Source: Alteribacillus sp041949975 (GTDB lineage: Bacteria > Bacillota > Bacilli > Bacillales > Marinococcaceae). Taken from it: a stretch of 64,000 nucleotides of DNA. How positions within the stretch are numbered: the stretch's first letter is position 1; each line of letters begins with the position of its first letter. A program made the translations under genes and the position numbers. The notes beneath the pieces were generated by a model. The model did no database searches. It saw only the letters and a program-made list of their open reading frames with translations, and was not told where the DNA came from. The stretch lies in contig NZ_JBHFQG010000001.1 in the NCBI RefSeq assembly GCF_041949975.1, positions 1 to 64,000 of the forward strand, read 5' to 3'. Of this stretch, positions 18,083 to 26,748 are shown in pieces.

Positions 18083-19507
18083 GTGGCGTCACAAGACAAG
18101 AAATTGAAAAAAGTATTAGGCAAATTAGATGCCCTTGTGTTAGCCTTTGGAGCTATGATCGGATGGGGATGGGTCGTTTTATCGGGTGATTGGGTCATGG
18201 AGGCCGGCGTGGCAGGCGCTATAACGGCTTTTCTAATTGGCGGAACGTTGGTTGTTTTTGTAGGTCTTACTTATGCAGAGCTAGCTTCAGCTATGCCGAA
18301 AGTGGGCGGGGAACATGCTTATACGCTCAGAGGGGTGGGGCCCAGGGGTTCATTCATTGCTTCTTGGGCTATCGCACTTGGATACATTTCCGTTGTATCA
18401 TTTGAAGCAGTTGCTTTGCCAAATGTTTTGGAATACATTTTTCCTCACTATAAAGTGGGATACATGTATACCATCACCGAGTATGATGTCTATTTCACAT
18501 GGGTAATGACAGGGGTGGCAGCCTCTCTCTTTGTCACTTTTATCAATTATATCGGAATTAAAATGGCAGCTGCGGTCCAAATGATTTTAACAAGTATAAT
18601 TCTTTTGGTAGGTTTCATGCTTATTGTTGGATCAGGGGTAAATGGAAGCCTTGCCAACGCAGAACCTTTGTTTCAAGGAGGAGGGGCAGGCATACTGGCT
18701 GTTGTCATTGCGACACCGTTTATGTTTGTAGGATTTGATGTGATTCCGCAAGCAGCTGAAGAAATGAATATAAAACAAAGATCTATTGGGAAGCTGTTAA
18801 TTGGTTCTGTCATTTCGGCTGTTGCCTTCTATATTGCTATTATTTACGCAGTTGGGTTTGGTATTGATGATGCAAATACAACGAACGTTGAACTCACAAC
18901 AGCCGAAGCGATGGCAGCAGTTTTTGGCTCAGACACATTTGGAAATATTTTAGTTATTGGTGGTATTGCCGGGATAATGACAAGTTGGAATGCCTTCATC
19001 ATTGGCGGAAGTCGTGTTATTTACGCGATGGCAGAAACAAAGATGTTACCGGGATGGTTTGGGAAACTCCATCCTAAATACAAAACGCCATCAAATGCGA
19101 TTTTGTTTATTGGACTTCTTGCCACGATAAGTCCTTTTTTCGGAGCTCCAATGCTCGGTTGGTTGGTTGAAGCTGGTGGTCTAACCATTGTTATTGCTTA
19201 TTTTATGGTAGCCATTTCTTGTCTGAAATTGCGAAAAAAAGAACCAGCCATGAGTCGGCCGTTTAAAGCAGGGAGAAGCACCATTATTTGTTGGCTTGCT
19301 TTTTTCTTAAGTCTTTTCTTTATGATCCAATATATTCCCAGCATGCCTGCAGGTCTCGGTTGGCATGAATGGATTATTCTATTGGGATGGTGGTTGATCG
19401 GCATCTACTTTTTGGTTAGTCGTTACGGAGTGTATAAAAACGTTACCTATTTAGGAAACGTTAAAATAGAAGAAGAAATGGACGAGGAAAAACAAGCAAA
19501 TAGTTAA
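18083..19507 (+). CDS. APC-superfamily amino acid permease
   Basis: 474 residues with about 12 membrane spans, starting at GTG 18083 after GGAGCTG. TM1 carries GAMIGWGWVVLSGDW, the glycine-rich substrate-binding stretch of APC transporters, with a Trp in place of the more common Gly-Ile pattern. TM6 has TPFMFVGFDVIPQAAEEM. It follows hyuB by 80 bp and ends before a terminator, so it probably imports the substrate or product of the hydantoinase/aminotransferase genes. The solute is unknown. Confidence 0.85.
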   Translation: MASQDKKLKKVLGKLDALVLAFGAMIGWGWVVLSGDWVMEAGVAGAITAFLIGGTLVVFVGLTYAELASAMPKVGGEHAYTLRGVGPRGSFIASWAIALGYISVVSFEAVALPNVLEYIFPHYKVGYMYTITEYDVYFTWVMTGVAASLFVTFINYIGIKMAAAVQMILTSIILLVGFMLIVGSGVNGSLANAEPLFQGGGAGILAVVIATPFMFVGFDVIPQAAEEMNIKQRSIGKLLIGSVISAVAFYIAIIYAVGFGIDDANTTNVELTTAEAMAAVFGSDTFGNILVIGGIAGIMTSWNAFIIGGSRVIYAMAETKMLPGWFGKLHPKYKTPSNAILFIGLLATISPFFGAPMLGWLVEAGGLTIVIAYFMVAISCLKLRKKEPAMSRPFKAGRSTIICWLAFFLSLFFMIQYIPSMPAGLGWHEWIILLGWWLIGIYFLVSRYGVYKNVTYLGNVKIEEEMDEEKQANS

Positions 19508-19728
19508 TCCCAGCTTTTTCACAGAAGTTTTCATTTCAGTCAAATTGGAACTGTTGAAGGAGAGTCTCGCTTGTTGTTTTTAGATATTGGGAAAAGCTTA
19601 ACGGTTCGCTAGTAAAGAAATTACTTACAAAGCACCTGCAAGTAAAAGTGTTAGCCAGGAAATAAAAAGAAAAACCTTTTTTTACTATAACAATGAGCTT
19701 TGCTGGTTTTGTTTTGATGTAAATAAAC

Positions 19729-19776
19729 GCCAGCTATACTTATCCTTTTTATGGATGGATGTATAGCTGGCTTTTT
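19729..19776 (+). terminator. Terminator after the permease gene
   Basis: GCCAGCTATAC pairs with GTATAGCTGGC across a 21-base loop, followed by TTTTTAT. It ends the aminotransferase-hyuAB-permease block. Confidence 0.85.
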
Positions 19777-20171
19777 ATAGAAAAAATAATAACAAAATAT
19801 TGAAGAGACTTGGCCGCTCAGCAGCAGGCTTCGGCACTTCATATAGTCTTATTAATTTACGGATGTTTGGTAAAAGTATCCTTTGTCCATACTCTTTCAT
19901 CCGCCGGTACATTTATTTAATAATCGGAAGGGAAAGGTTTTAAAGGTATACTATTTTTCTTTGTTGATGATATAGAAAGGATATTCTATCCCCAACTAAA
20001 ACGGGCTTGGTACCGATTGTACTAATACTGATTTGCTTTCGGCGGTTTCCGGTCGTTATTATTTTTTTATATGTAAACCATTAAGAAGTAAAATAATGGC
20101 AGGCTGTGGTATCGTAAAATCAAAGACATTGTTTACGAATGGCTACTTTTTCAGAAAGGAGCACTCAAACC

Positions 20172-20258
20172 ATGCAGCCACAACAATACGAAGTGAAGGA
20201 GACCTATGAAGAGTCAGCCGAATGGACGAAAAACAATAAAGCTCATCGTTTTTTATAA
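20172..20258 (+). CDS. Very small ORF, possible gene fragment
   Basis: ATG at 20172 is preceded by AAAGGAG at a good distance. It opens 28 codons, MQPQQYEVKETYEE and onward, ending in a Phe-Leu before TAA. It is hydrophilic and has no recognised family. The good start context with immediate truncation suggests the 5' end of a lost gene rather than a complete one. Confidence 0.3.
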   Translation: MQPQQYEVKETYEESAEWTKNNKAHRFL

Positions 20259-20306
20259 TTTTATTTCGTATAACGATATATATTAGGTATTTGAACAAAC
20301 TAATAA

Positions 20307-20502
20307 GTTGGACTGTTCCCTACCCATATCCAACTTGCATTAAGAGCTATGGATGTAATTAAATTTGGCGGTGTATTAATTAACGATATCTCTACAGTAA
20401 GGTCAGATAATATGCCATATGAGTGGTTTAAAAATAGTGGTTTAGGCAAAGAGAGGCCTCAATAGTATTGAAGAAATGACAGATGAGAAAACCATCGAAT
20501 AA
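20307..20502 (+). pseudogene. Aldehyde dehydrogenase C-terminal remnant
   Basis: The frame from 20307 reads LALRAMDVIKFGGVLIND, then MPYEWFKNSGLGKERPQ. This is the conserved end of ALDH proteins (compare GGVMIND, MPYGGVKxSGxGREGP). A TAG follows; after a one-base shift the sequence continues SIEEMTDEKTIE and a TAA at 20500, the normal C-terminus of the family. The catalytic and most NAD-binding parts are absent. It could be the other end of the gene whose start lies at 12182, or a second copy. Confidence 0.75.
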
Positions 20503-20644
20503 CCGTCAACTCCGACGTAAATTCTGTTTCCTAATGTACTGGTGCGAAGAACTATATTTTTACTAATTATGGAAATGTGTTTGAACACCCTATTTTACAA
20601 TTGTTGGCTAGTTGGTATGATCGCTGTAAAAGGGAGTGGGTAAA

Positions 20645-20827
20645 GTGAAACGTCTGAAAACATGGCAGCTGGTGTTGCTTCCAATTGTGTTACTTTTCAT
20701 GGTTTTGGATTTAACAGGCGTGATTGATGTTCCAGTGAATCTATTGGTTGCCCTGGCTATTTTGCTTATGGTCGTTCCTTCTGTGTTGGAGCGTTACCGT
20801 TCAAAAGAAAATGGGAGGAGCCCCTAA
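20645..20827 (+). CDS. Small two-span membrane protein, first gene of a two-gene unit
   Basis: About 60 residues from the GTG at 20645 (MKRLKTWQLVLLPIVLLFMV), with AAAGGGAG upstream. Two hydrophobic helices lie at about 8-24 and 30-48, followed by a basic tail (LERYRSKENGRSP), giving a two-helix hairpin topology. It is 18 bp upstream of a secreted protein gene and surely cotranscribed. No family is recognised. A role in protecting from or anchoring the secreted partner is possible but speculative. Confidence 0.6.
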   Translation: MKRLKTWQLVLLPIVLLFMVLDLTGVIDVPVNLLVALAILLMVVPSVLERYRSKENGRSP

Positions 20828-20845
20828 AGAAAAGGAGTGTTCATA

Positions 20846-21247
20846 TTGCGGCCTGTCAAAGTTCTCGCTCCCTTAGTGCTTACCGTCCTTTTCTTTGTTT
20901 CGACTCCTATGAATGCAAGCGCCTATCCCGATTATGACGATGATCCATTTGATACCAAAGAGTCGTTTGATATTACGGTGTATTTAACGCCTAGTGAAGT
21001 GAATGAAGTCATAGACAATTATCAAGAAGTCCGGACTATTTCTGGCTGGACCAGTATCATTTCTGGTTTACTTGGGTATAAGCCGCTTGGTTTGGCTACC
21101 GCCCTTGGTGCTCTTTATTACGAACTGCCTCATTATTTTAAAGAGGCGAGCCGCAATGGAGAGGGGTTAGAATTTTCCTATACTTATACAACCAGGCATG
21201 CTACAAACGTGGGGGAAATATCAAACCATACTATTTCTTACAAATAA
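20846..21247 (+). CDS. Secreted protein of unknown function
   Basis: About 133 residues from the TTG at 20846 (MRPVKVLAPLVLTVLFFV), eight bases after AAAGGAG. A signal peptide ends at NASA-YPDY near residue 27. The mature part starts acidic (YPDYDDDPFD), contains a Gly-rich hydrophobic stretch (IISGLLGYKPLGLATALGAL) and ends with a Thr/Tyr-rich strand region. No cysteine is present in the mature form. The combination of a small membrane partner, export and an amphipathic glycine-rich segment would fit a bacteriocin-like or membrane-active peptide, but no homolog is recognised. Confidence 0.6.
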   Translation: MRPVKVLAPLVLTVLFFVSTPMNASAYPDYDDDPFDTKESFDITVYLTPSEVNEVIDNYQEVRTISGWTSIISGLLGYKPLGLATALGALYYELPHYFKEASRNGEGLEFSYTYTTRHATNVGEISNHTISYK

Positions 21248-21568
21248 GCGCTGGACTTTTCCTCAATGCTTATTACTGCTAAATCTACTTTTTGTAAATA
21301 ATGTTTCCTCTTTATGAAACTATGAACTTGTAAATGTCAACTAGCCCCTGATGTTGTCTTATCATGGAATGGGTACGATATTCCGTTGGGACCATGCCTT
21401 TTTGATTTTGAAGACATAAACCGTACTGGATTTTTGTTGCAAATATTTAAAAAATATCTGTTTTTGAAAATATTAAACATAGAATCTGCCGGCCTGAATT
21501 TCCTTTTAGTAATCAACTAGACCATTTCATAAAAGTCCTAATCAGAGAAGATTGAAGTATTATACTAA

Positions 21569-21604
21569 TAGAGCCTACTCTCGTTATGGAAGGCTATTTT
21601 TTAT
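21569..21604 (+). terminator. Terminator-like hairpin
   Basis: TAGAGCCT pairs imperfectly with AGGCTA, followed by TTTTTTATAG. It lies about 320 bp beyond the secreted-protein gene. The sequence from 21250 to 21560 has no recognisable gene. Confidence 0.5.
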
Positions 21605-21693
21605 AGCAAATGAAAATTTTACATTGCCTTTGTAATGTATTTACATAGATTTGCTATGATTTCCTGGTATTACATAATGGAAGGGGAATGGGA

Positions 21694-22599
21694 ATGAAAC
21701 AAGTATGGAAGTCTTTTTTTCTGTGGGCATTTGCTGTCTTTACGGTGGGAAGTTTATTTTTTCATCCAACAGAGACCTTTGCATCCAAAGGTAGTTACTC
21801 CTCTAAGACGGATTTAACGGTGATGAGTTTTAATTTGAGGTTTTTGAATACTTCTGATCCTTCTCCGCACACTTGGGAGGAAAGACGTTCGACTGTGCGT
21901 CAGGTTATTCGAAAAGAGCAGCCTGATATCTTTGGGACCCAGGAGGCTGTTTATCAGCAAGTGAAGGATGTCGATGAGGATTTACCAAACTATGATTGGA
22001 TTGGTTTAGGTCGAGAGGGCGGAGATAAAGGAGAATTTATGGCTGTCTATTACGATCAAACCCGTTTTACTCCCATGGAGTACGATCATTACTGGTTGTC
22101 AGATACGCCGGACGTTGTCGGCTCCACCTCCTGGGGAAATTCCGTTCCACGGATGGTAACATGGGTGAAGTTTCTTGATACGAAAACAGACGAGCAGTTT
22201 TATTTTGTAAATACCCATTTTGACCATATGTCTGAAGAAGCAAGACAGAAAAGTGCAAAGCTTATTTCGGAGAAGATAGAAGAATTTGACCAGGAGCTTC
22301 CTGTATTGTTAACAGGAGATTTTAACGCAGGGCCTGATAGTGAGCCTTATGACATTCTGACAAAAGAAGGTCCTTTTGTGGATACGTGGACAGAAGCAGA
22401 TACAGTTGTAAATGAAAACCTCGGTACGTTTAATGGTTTCAATGACCCAACCGGCGGAGGACCGGACAATCGAATCGACTGGATTCTATCCAATGAAAAG
22501 GTTACAACGAATACTACTGAAATCGTAAACTATCAAAAAAATAGTCAATACCCTAGTGATCATTTCCCTGTAGTAGCAGATGTGACTCTCTCCTATTAA
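21694..22599 (+). CDS. Secreted endonuclease/exonuclease/phosphatase-family protein
   Basis: 301 residues from the ATG at 21694, seven bases after AAGGGG. A signal peptide (to about FASKG) is followed by the EEP fold with MSFNLRF, GTQEAVYQQVKD, FVNTHFDH, LLTGDFNAGPDS, RIDWIL and SDHFPV. These correspond to the catalytic Asn, Glu, His, Asp/Asn and final Asp-His of the DNase I/sphingomyelinase/phosphodiesterase superfamily. It hydrolyses a phosphodiester or phosphomonoester outside the cell, with Mg2+ expected. The short EEP core without extra domains makes a nuclease or phosphatase role equally possible. It is monocistronic, with a shared bidirectional terminator. Confidence 0.85.
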   Translation: MKQVWKSFFLWAFAVFTVGSLFFHPTETFASKGSYSSKTDLTVMSFNLRFLNTSDPSPHTWEERRSTVRQVIRKEQPDIFGTQEAVYQQVKDVDEDLPNYDWIGLGREGGDKGEFMAVYYDQTRFTPMEYDHYWLSDTPDVVGSTSWGNSVPRMVTWVKFLDTKTDEQFYFVNTHFDHMSEEARQKSAKLISEKIEEFDQELPVLLTGDFNAGPDSEPYDILTKEGPFVDTWTEADTVVNENLGTFNGFNDPTGGGPDNRIDWILSNEKVTTNTTEIVNYQKNSQYPSDHFPVVADVTLSY

Positions 22600-22608
22600 A
22601 AGCTAAAA

Positions 22609-22648
22609 AAGTGGTTCCCGCTTAACGCGTAAGGAACCACTTTTTTTC
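22609..22648. terminator. Bidirectional terminator between convergent genes
   Basis: AGTGGTTCC pairs with GGAACCACT around CGCTTAACGCGTAA. It is flanked by an A-run on one side and TTTTTTT on the other, and serves the EEP gene and the PTS gene. Confidence 0.87.
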
Positions 22649-22653
22649 ATTAT

Positions 22654-24135
22654 TTATGTTGTCAGCTCCGTAACTTTTTTGCCAACCTTCGTTTCTTTCT
22701 GCTGAGAAGAAGTTTCGGGAGCTTTCGTTGTTTTAAAGAATTTACTTTTATGGAACCCAAAGGTCAGGAGCACGGTGGCGATAAACGCAATGCCGCAGCC
22801 TGTGAAATAGTACACCCAGTGCTCTGGATAAACGGATAAGAAAGAGAGAACGCCTCCCACGCCGACAGAAGTTGCTTTTACTCCTTGCAATGCAATGAAG
22901 GCGCTTCCTAAAGCGCTTCCAATCATGACTGCAATAAACGGATAACGGAACCTTAGATTAATACCGTAAATTGCTGGTTCGGTTACGCCGAGCCATGCGG
23001 AGACAGTGGCGGTAAGGGAAACACTTCGTAGTTTTTTATTATGTTTTAGAATAAAGAACATCGTTAACGTTGCTGCTCCTTGAGCGAGGGTCACGGTTTC
23101 GCTGATCGGCCATAACGTAACGTATCCTAAGGTTCCCGCCATTTGCAGGTTGACGCCTAAAAAGATATGGTGCATGCCAGTGATAACGAGCGGCGCAGAT
23201 ATAAATCCATATATGGCTCCGGCAAACACAGGGGATACTTCAAACAAATACAAAATCCCGTTCGTAATTCCGTTGGAGCCAGCCATTGTAACCGGACCAA
23301 TAATTCCAAATGTAATACTGCCGGCAAAAATTAATGCAAGCGGTGCCACAAAAAGCATTTGTAAATTATCTGGAATGAAACGCTTGATATGTTTTTCTCC
23401 CCAGGCCAATATGAAGGCCGCAAAAATAACAGGAAGCACTTGTCCTTGATAACCGATTTTAGCAATGTCAAAGCCAAAAAAGCTCCAATATCCCACATCC
23501 CCTGGGTTCTCTGCGTATTCATACGCGGACATTAAATCTGGATGCACGAGAAGCAGACCAAGGACGATACCTAACAGTGGATTTCCGCCAAACTTTTTTA
23601 CCGCTGACCAGGCAATCAACACAGGAAGGAACGTGAACGCTGTATTTGCGATAGTATTAATAAATTCTGCAAACCCTGTCCAGCCGGTATGTACATCGAG
23701 AAATGACTGCTCATCATAAAAGATGCCTGGATTCGAAAGTAAATTATAAAGTCCTAACAGAAGTCCGGCTGCTATGATTGCAGGAAGGATAGGAATGAAG
23801 ATATCCGCTAATACCCGGACTCCTTTTTGAAGAATATTTCCTTTTTCTGTCGTGATTTTTTTCATTTCGTCTTTGCTGACTTCTTCTGCGTTCGTTTGCT
23901 TTATGAACTCATTGTACACTTTTTCTACCAGCCCAGGACCGATAATAATTTGAAATTGGCCGCTGGCAGAAAAGGTTCCTTTCACGAGTTCATTTTCTTC
24001 CAATTCTTGTTGGTTAACCAAGCTTTCGTCTACTAACACCAGACGTAATCTCGTCACACAGTGGCTGGCATTCGAAACGTTATTCACTCCGCCAATATTC
24101 TCTATGAGCTTGGCAACGTTTTCATTAAAACTCAT
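22654..24135 (-). CDS. PTS EIIBC component, trehalose/sucrose type
   Basis: 493 residues from the ATG at 24135; GGAGGAG lies inside the longer frame that starts at 24150, which favours the downstream start. The EIIB domain (1-80) carries the phosphorylated Cys26 in NASHCVTRLR. The EIIC domain has about ten spans with GNPLLGIVLGLLLVHPDL, GFISAPLVITGMHHIF and VTEPAIYGINLRFRYPF, typical of the glucose-glucoside family with TreP/ScrA-like features. No EIIA domain is fused, so a separate EIIA must supply phosphate. It is divergent from a GH63-like hydrolase. Substrate is probably a disaccharide such as trehalose, or a related glycoside. Confidence 0.85.
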   Translation of the reverse strand: MSFNENVAKLIENIGGVNNVSNASHCVTRLRLVLVDESLVNQQELEENELVKGTFSASGQFQIIIGPGLVEKVYNEFIKQTNAEEVSKDEMKKITTEKGNILQKGVRVLADIFIPILPAIIAAGLLLGLYNLLSNPGIFYDEQSFLDVHTGWTGFAEFINTIANTAFTFLPVLIAWSAVKKFGGNPLLGIVLGLLLVHPDLMSAYEYAENPGDVGYWSFFGFDIAKIGYQGQVLPVIFAAFILAWGEKHIKRFIPDNLQMLFVAPLALIFAGSITFGIIGPVTMAGSNGITNGILYLFEVSPVFAGAIYGFISAPLVITGMHHIFLGVNLQMAGTLGYVTLWPISETVTLAQGAATLTMFFILKHNKKLRSVSLTATVSAWLGVTEPAIYGINLRFRYPFIAVMIGSALGSAFIALQGVKATSVGVGGVLSFLSVYPEHWVYYFTGCGIAFIATVLLTFGFHKSKFFKTTKAPETSSQQKETKVGKKVTELTT

Positions 24136-24182
24136 AAGCTTCTCCTCCATAATAAATAAGCGTTTTCAAAAAAAGAAGTTAT

Positions 24183-24200
24183 AACTTGTTTAAACAAGTT
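24183..24200. promoter_or_regulatory. Palindromic operator between the divergent PTS and hydrolase genes
   Basis: AACTTGTTTAAACAAGTT is a perfect 18-bp palindrome in the 120-bp divergent promoter region. GntR/UTRA-type regulators such as TreR bind AT-rich palindromes of this kind, and a TreR-like gene lies downstream. On the minus strand at 24157-24170 TTGAAAACGCTTA resembles half of a CcpA cre site, which would add glucose repression. Both assignments are inferred. Confidence 0.65.
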
Positions 24201-24255
24201 CATTATAGTACAGTGAAAATGGTTGTCAAGAAAAATCGAAATTGGAGGGTTTTAT

Positions 24256-25974
24256 TTGGATATTAAAAATACGCCGTTAAGCCGCTACGGTTCCTATATG
24301 GCGCTTAAATACCAACAAAATAAAGAGTCCTATAAAAACGGCTTGTACGTAAACTCTTCGAGAGGAAAAGCAAGAAAGCATATGAACGCTATGAAAATTA
24401 TACCGATGGTAAAGGGAGAACCCGTCGCATATAAGTATCAAGCAGATGAATTTCAAATTTCTCTTTATTTCTCTGGTGGAGAATTACATATATGCTTTGA
24501 AAACGAAAATCAAATTCTAGTGAAGGGAGTCGGAAAAGAGACAGGGCTTTGCTTGGACACCCAGCCTGTATACAACTTTGAATATAACTATTTATTAGGA
24601 GGTCAAGGGCAGGAATATTGTATAGTGAACAGCTATAAAAACCTGACCAAATACTTAATTTTCTCCCCGCAAGGTTCTGTTTCCCTGCAGCAAAATGTGT
24701 TTATCGACACAACCGGCAGCACCAATGAAGCAGATAACTTATCTACCATTCATATCACACCAGAAAAAGACGCGGATGAATTTTTATGTGTGATTGAAGA
24801 CATTCCAACACACGGCGCGGTTCCAGAAGACAGAGAATACGATTTTAATAGAGCACTCGAAAAAACAAAAAACCAATTTCAAGAGTTTTTATCCAAACAT
24901 CCTGTCGTTCCAGAAAATTATCAACAAACGCTTGCCGATGCTGCATATCTTAATTGGTCATGCATCGTCCGGCCGGAAGGACTTTTACATAGAGAAGCCA
25001 TGTATATGTCCAATAATAATTTCCCCGGTGTATGGAGCTGGGACAACGCCTTTAACGCGTTAGCACTTGCTGGTGTGGATACTAAATTAGCCTGGGATCA
25101 AATAGCAGTGTTATTCGATCATCAGGATGAGCAAGGACAAATCCCTGGTTCGGTCAGTGATTCATCGATTCGATGGAATTTTGCGAAGCCCCCGGTGCAC
25201 GGGTTGTTTATATTAAAGATGATGGAAAAAATGACATTGAGTCCTTCTCAATTGGAGACCATTTACACACAAATTGAAAAACAAGTACAGTTTTATTTTC
25301 ACTACAAGGATTCAAATCGGGACGAAATATGCGAATATCACCATGGAAACGACTCTGGCCAGGACAACAGCACCGTATTTAAACATACCGATATTATCGA
25401 TTCTCCAGATTTGACAGCTTTTCTTATTAAATCAATAGATATGCTTGCTGTTATTGCCGGAAAGCTAGATAAACAAGAAGAAAAAAGCTATTGGGAAGAA
25501 GAAGCGAAGCGGTTAACGCAAGTGTTTTGCGACTACTTTCTGGTCAATGATTTTCCAGTCGCGAGGTATACGCGAAATGGGGAGGCTATCGAAAGTAAAA
25601 GCATTCTGCCGCTCATGTCAATTATTCTTGCCGATAAACTGCCCGAAAAAGCAAGAAACAATATCATTGACGTCATTGGCAGTGACAGATATTTAACGGA
25701 ATGGGGGATTGCTTCAGAGGCTCTGGATAGTCCTGATTATGAGGAAGACGCATATTGGCGAGGTCCAATTTGGGCGCCGACGACTCTTTTGTTTATCGAA
25801 GCTTTAGAGGAATGTGGAGAAAAAGAGCTGGCAGCAGAAGTGACAAAAAAATTCTTAGAGCTTGTCAAACATAACGGCTTTGCGGAAAATTTCCATGCAG
25901 AGACCGGGGAAGGTTTAAGGGATAAAGCACATACCTGGACATCAAGTGTTTTTATCCATTTAGCCTCGAAGTAA
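24256..25974 (+). CDS. GH63-like glycoside hydrolase (mannosyl/glucosylglycerate hydrolase or alpha-glucosidase type)
   Basis: About 572 residues from the TTG at 24256, seven bases after GGAGGG; the TTG at 24223 has no binding site. An N-terminal beta-sandwich region (1-220) is followed by an (alpha/alpha)6 barrel with NFPGVWSWDNAFNALA, DEQGQIPGSVSD, DSPDLTAF and EEDAYWRGPIWAP. These are typical of GH63 and related amylo-1,6-glucosidase-like enzymes, with Asp in WSWDNAF and an acidic pair near EEDAYWRGP as probable catalytic residues. No signal peptide is present, so it acts in the cytoplasm on the PTS-imported glycoside. It occupies the position where a GH13 phosphotrehalase (TreA) normally stands. 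Bacterial GH63 enzymes include mannosylglycerate and glucosylglycerate hydrolases. Confidence 0.78.
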   Translation: MDIKNTPLSRYGSYMALKYQQNKESYKNGLYVNSSRGKARKHMNAMKIIPMVKGEPVAYKYQADEFQISLYFSGGELHICFENENQILVKGVGKETGLCLDTQPVYNFEYNYLLGGQGQEYCIVNSYKNLTKYLIFSPQGSVSLQQNVFIDTTGSTNEADNLSTIHITPEKDADEFLCVIEDIPTHGAVPEDREYDFNRALEKTKNQFQEFLSKHPVVPENYQQTLADAAYLNWSCIVRPEGLLHREAMYMSNNNFPGVWSWDNAFNALALAGVDTKLAWDQIAVLFDHQDEQGQIPGSVSDSSIRWNFAKPPVHGLFILKMMEKMTLSPSQLETIYTQIEKQVQFYFHYKDSNRDEICEYHHGNDSGQDNSTVFKHTDIIDSPDLTAFLIKSIDMLAVIAGKLDKQEEKSYWEEEAKRLTQVFCDYFLVNDFPVARYTRNGEAIESKSILPLMSIILADKLPEKARNNIIDVIGSDRYLTEWGIASEALDSPDYEEDAYWRGPIWAPTTLLFIEALEECGEKELAAEVTKKFLELVKHNGFAENFHAETGEGLRDKAHTWTSSVFIHLASK

Positions 25975-25977
25975 AAA

Positions 25978-26022
25978 AAGTGTACGAGAGTCACCGCCAG
26001 TGGTGGTTCTCGTACACTTTTG
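25978..26022. terminator. Bidirectional terminator between hydrolase and regulator genes
   Basis: AGTGTACGAGA pairs with TCTCGTACACT around an inner GTCACC/GGTGG stem. A-runs and T-runs flank it on both sides. It ends the GH63 gene and the convergent regulator gene. Confidence 0.88.
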
Positions 26023-26025
26023 CTA

Positions 26026-26748
26026 TTATTTTCGTCGCTGAGCTTGATCATAAAAAACAAAGTAGTCGGGTTTATGCCTCGATTGGGTGTATTCAAACAT
26101 CACACCATCCGCATTGTACGTATAACTTGTCACCACAGCCACACAATTATAGCCGTTTAATTGTAAATACCGTTCATCCAAGTCATCCATTTTCTCGACA
26201 GTCATTTTTCTCTTTGTGGTCACGATGCTTTCGTTTAACTCTTTTTCCATGTATTCATAGACCGAATCTTCCGTGATCTCGACCGTTAAGTCCTGGACGA
26301 CATCTTTTCTAAAATAATTATGGTCAATAATGAGAGGTTTATCATCTAAATATCTAACCCGCTGTAAATAATAGATGTCGGTCCCCACTGGAAACGAGGT
26401 AATCTTATGTAAAGACTCGTCGACCGTCCATTCCTGAAACCGGAAAACTTCGGTGCGCTGCTTATTATTATGTCTCATCGAAAACTCTTTAAAGGTTTCC
26501 ACATCTCCAAACATGTACTCTTTTTGCTTCAACTCCTGGTAAATAACACGCACACCCTGACCATGCTTCGTCTGAACGTATCCTTTTGATGCCAGCTCTG
26601 CAATTGCTCTTCGGACAGTGTTTCGCGAACAGCCGTACTCTTTAAGCAGGGTATTTTCCGAAGGGAGCAATTCTTGATAAGGGAACACGTTTTGTTCAAT
26701 TTTCTTTTTCAAATCCTCATATATTTTGATATACTTCGTTTTTGTCAT
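26026..26748 (-). CDS. GntR-family regulator with UTRA domain, TreR-like
   Basis: 240 residues from the ATG at 26748, preceded by GGAGG. It has a winged helix-turn-helix (1-72; LPSENTLLKEYGCSRNTVRR) and a UTRA ligand-binding domain (about 90-235). The C-terminal TQSRHKPDYFVFYDQAQRR closely matches the end of Bacillus subtilis TreR, which responds to trehalose-6-phosphate. It is separated from the PTS gene by the hydrolase gene and transcribed towards it. Repression of the divergent PTS/GH63 promoters via the 24183 palindrome is likely. The effector could be trehalose-6-phosphate or another phosphorylated glycoside. Confidence 0.87.
   Translation of the reverse strand: MTKTKYIKIYEDLKKKIEQNVFPYQELLPSENTLLKEYGCSRNTVRRAIAELASKGYVQTKHGQGVRVIYQELKQKEYMFGDVETFKEFSMRHNNKQRTEVFRFQEWTVDESLHKITSFPVGTDIYYLQRVRYLDDKPLIIDHNYFRKDVVQDLTVEITEDSVYEYMEKELNESIVTTKRKMTVEKMDDLDERYLQLNGYNCVAVVTSYTYNADGVMFEYTQSRHKPDYFVFYDQAQRRK

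Larger units (their letters stand above)
19508..20644. other. 1.1-kb region without an intact gene
   Basis: This interval contains the APC terminator at 19729, a 28-codon ORF at 20172 and an aldehyde dehydrogenase C-terminal remnant at 20307, all listed separately. The remainder (about 19780-20150) shows no coding pattern that I can support. The interval looks like a deletion scar with decayed sequence. Confidence 0.6.

Noticed and set aside
25980..26276. Plus-strand frame over the TreR-like gene
   Set aside because: It starts in the terminator hairpin and is a shadow of the well-supported GntR/UTRA gene.
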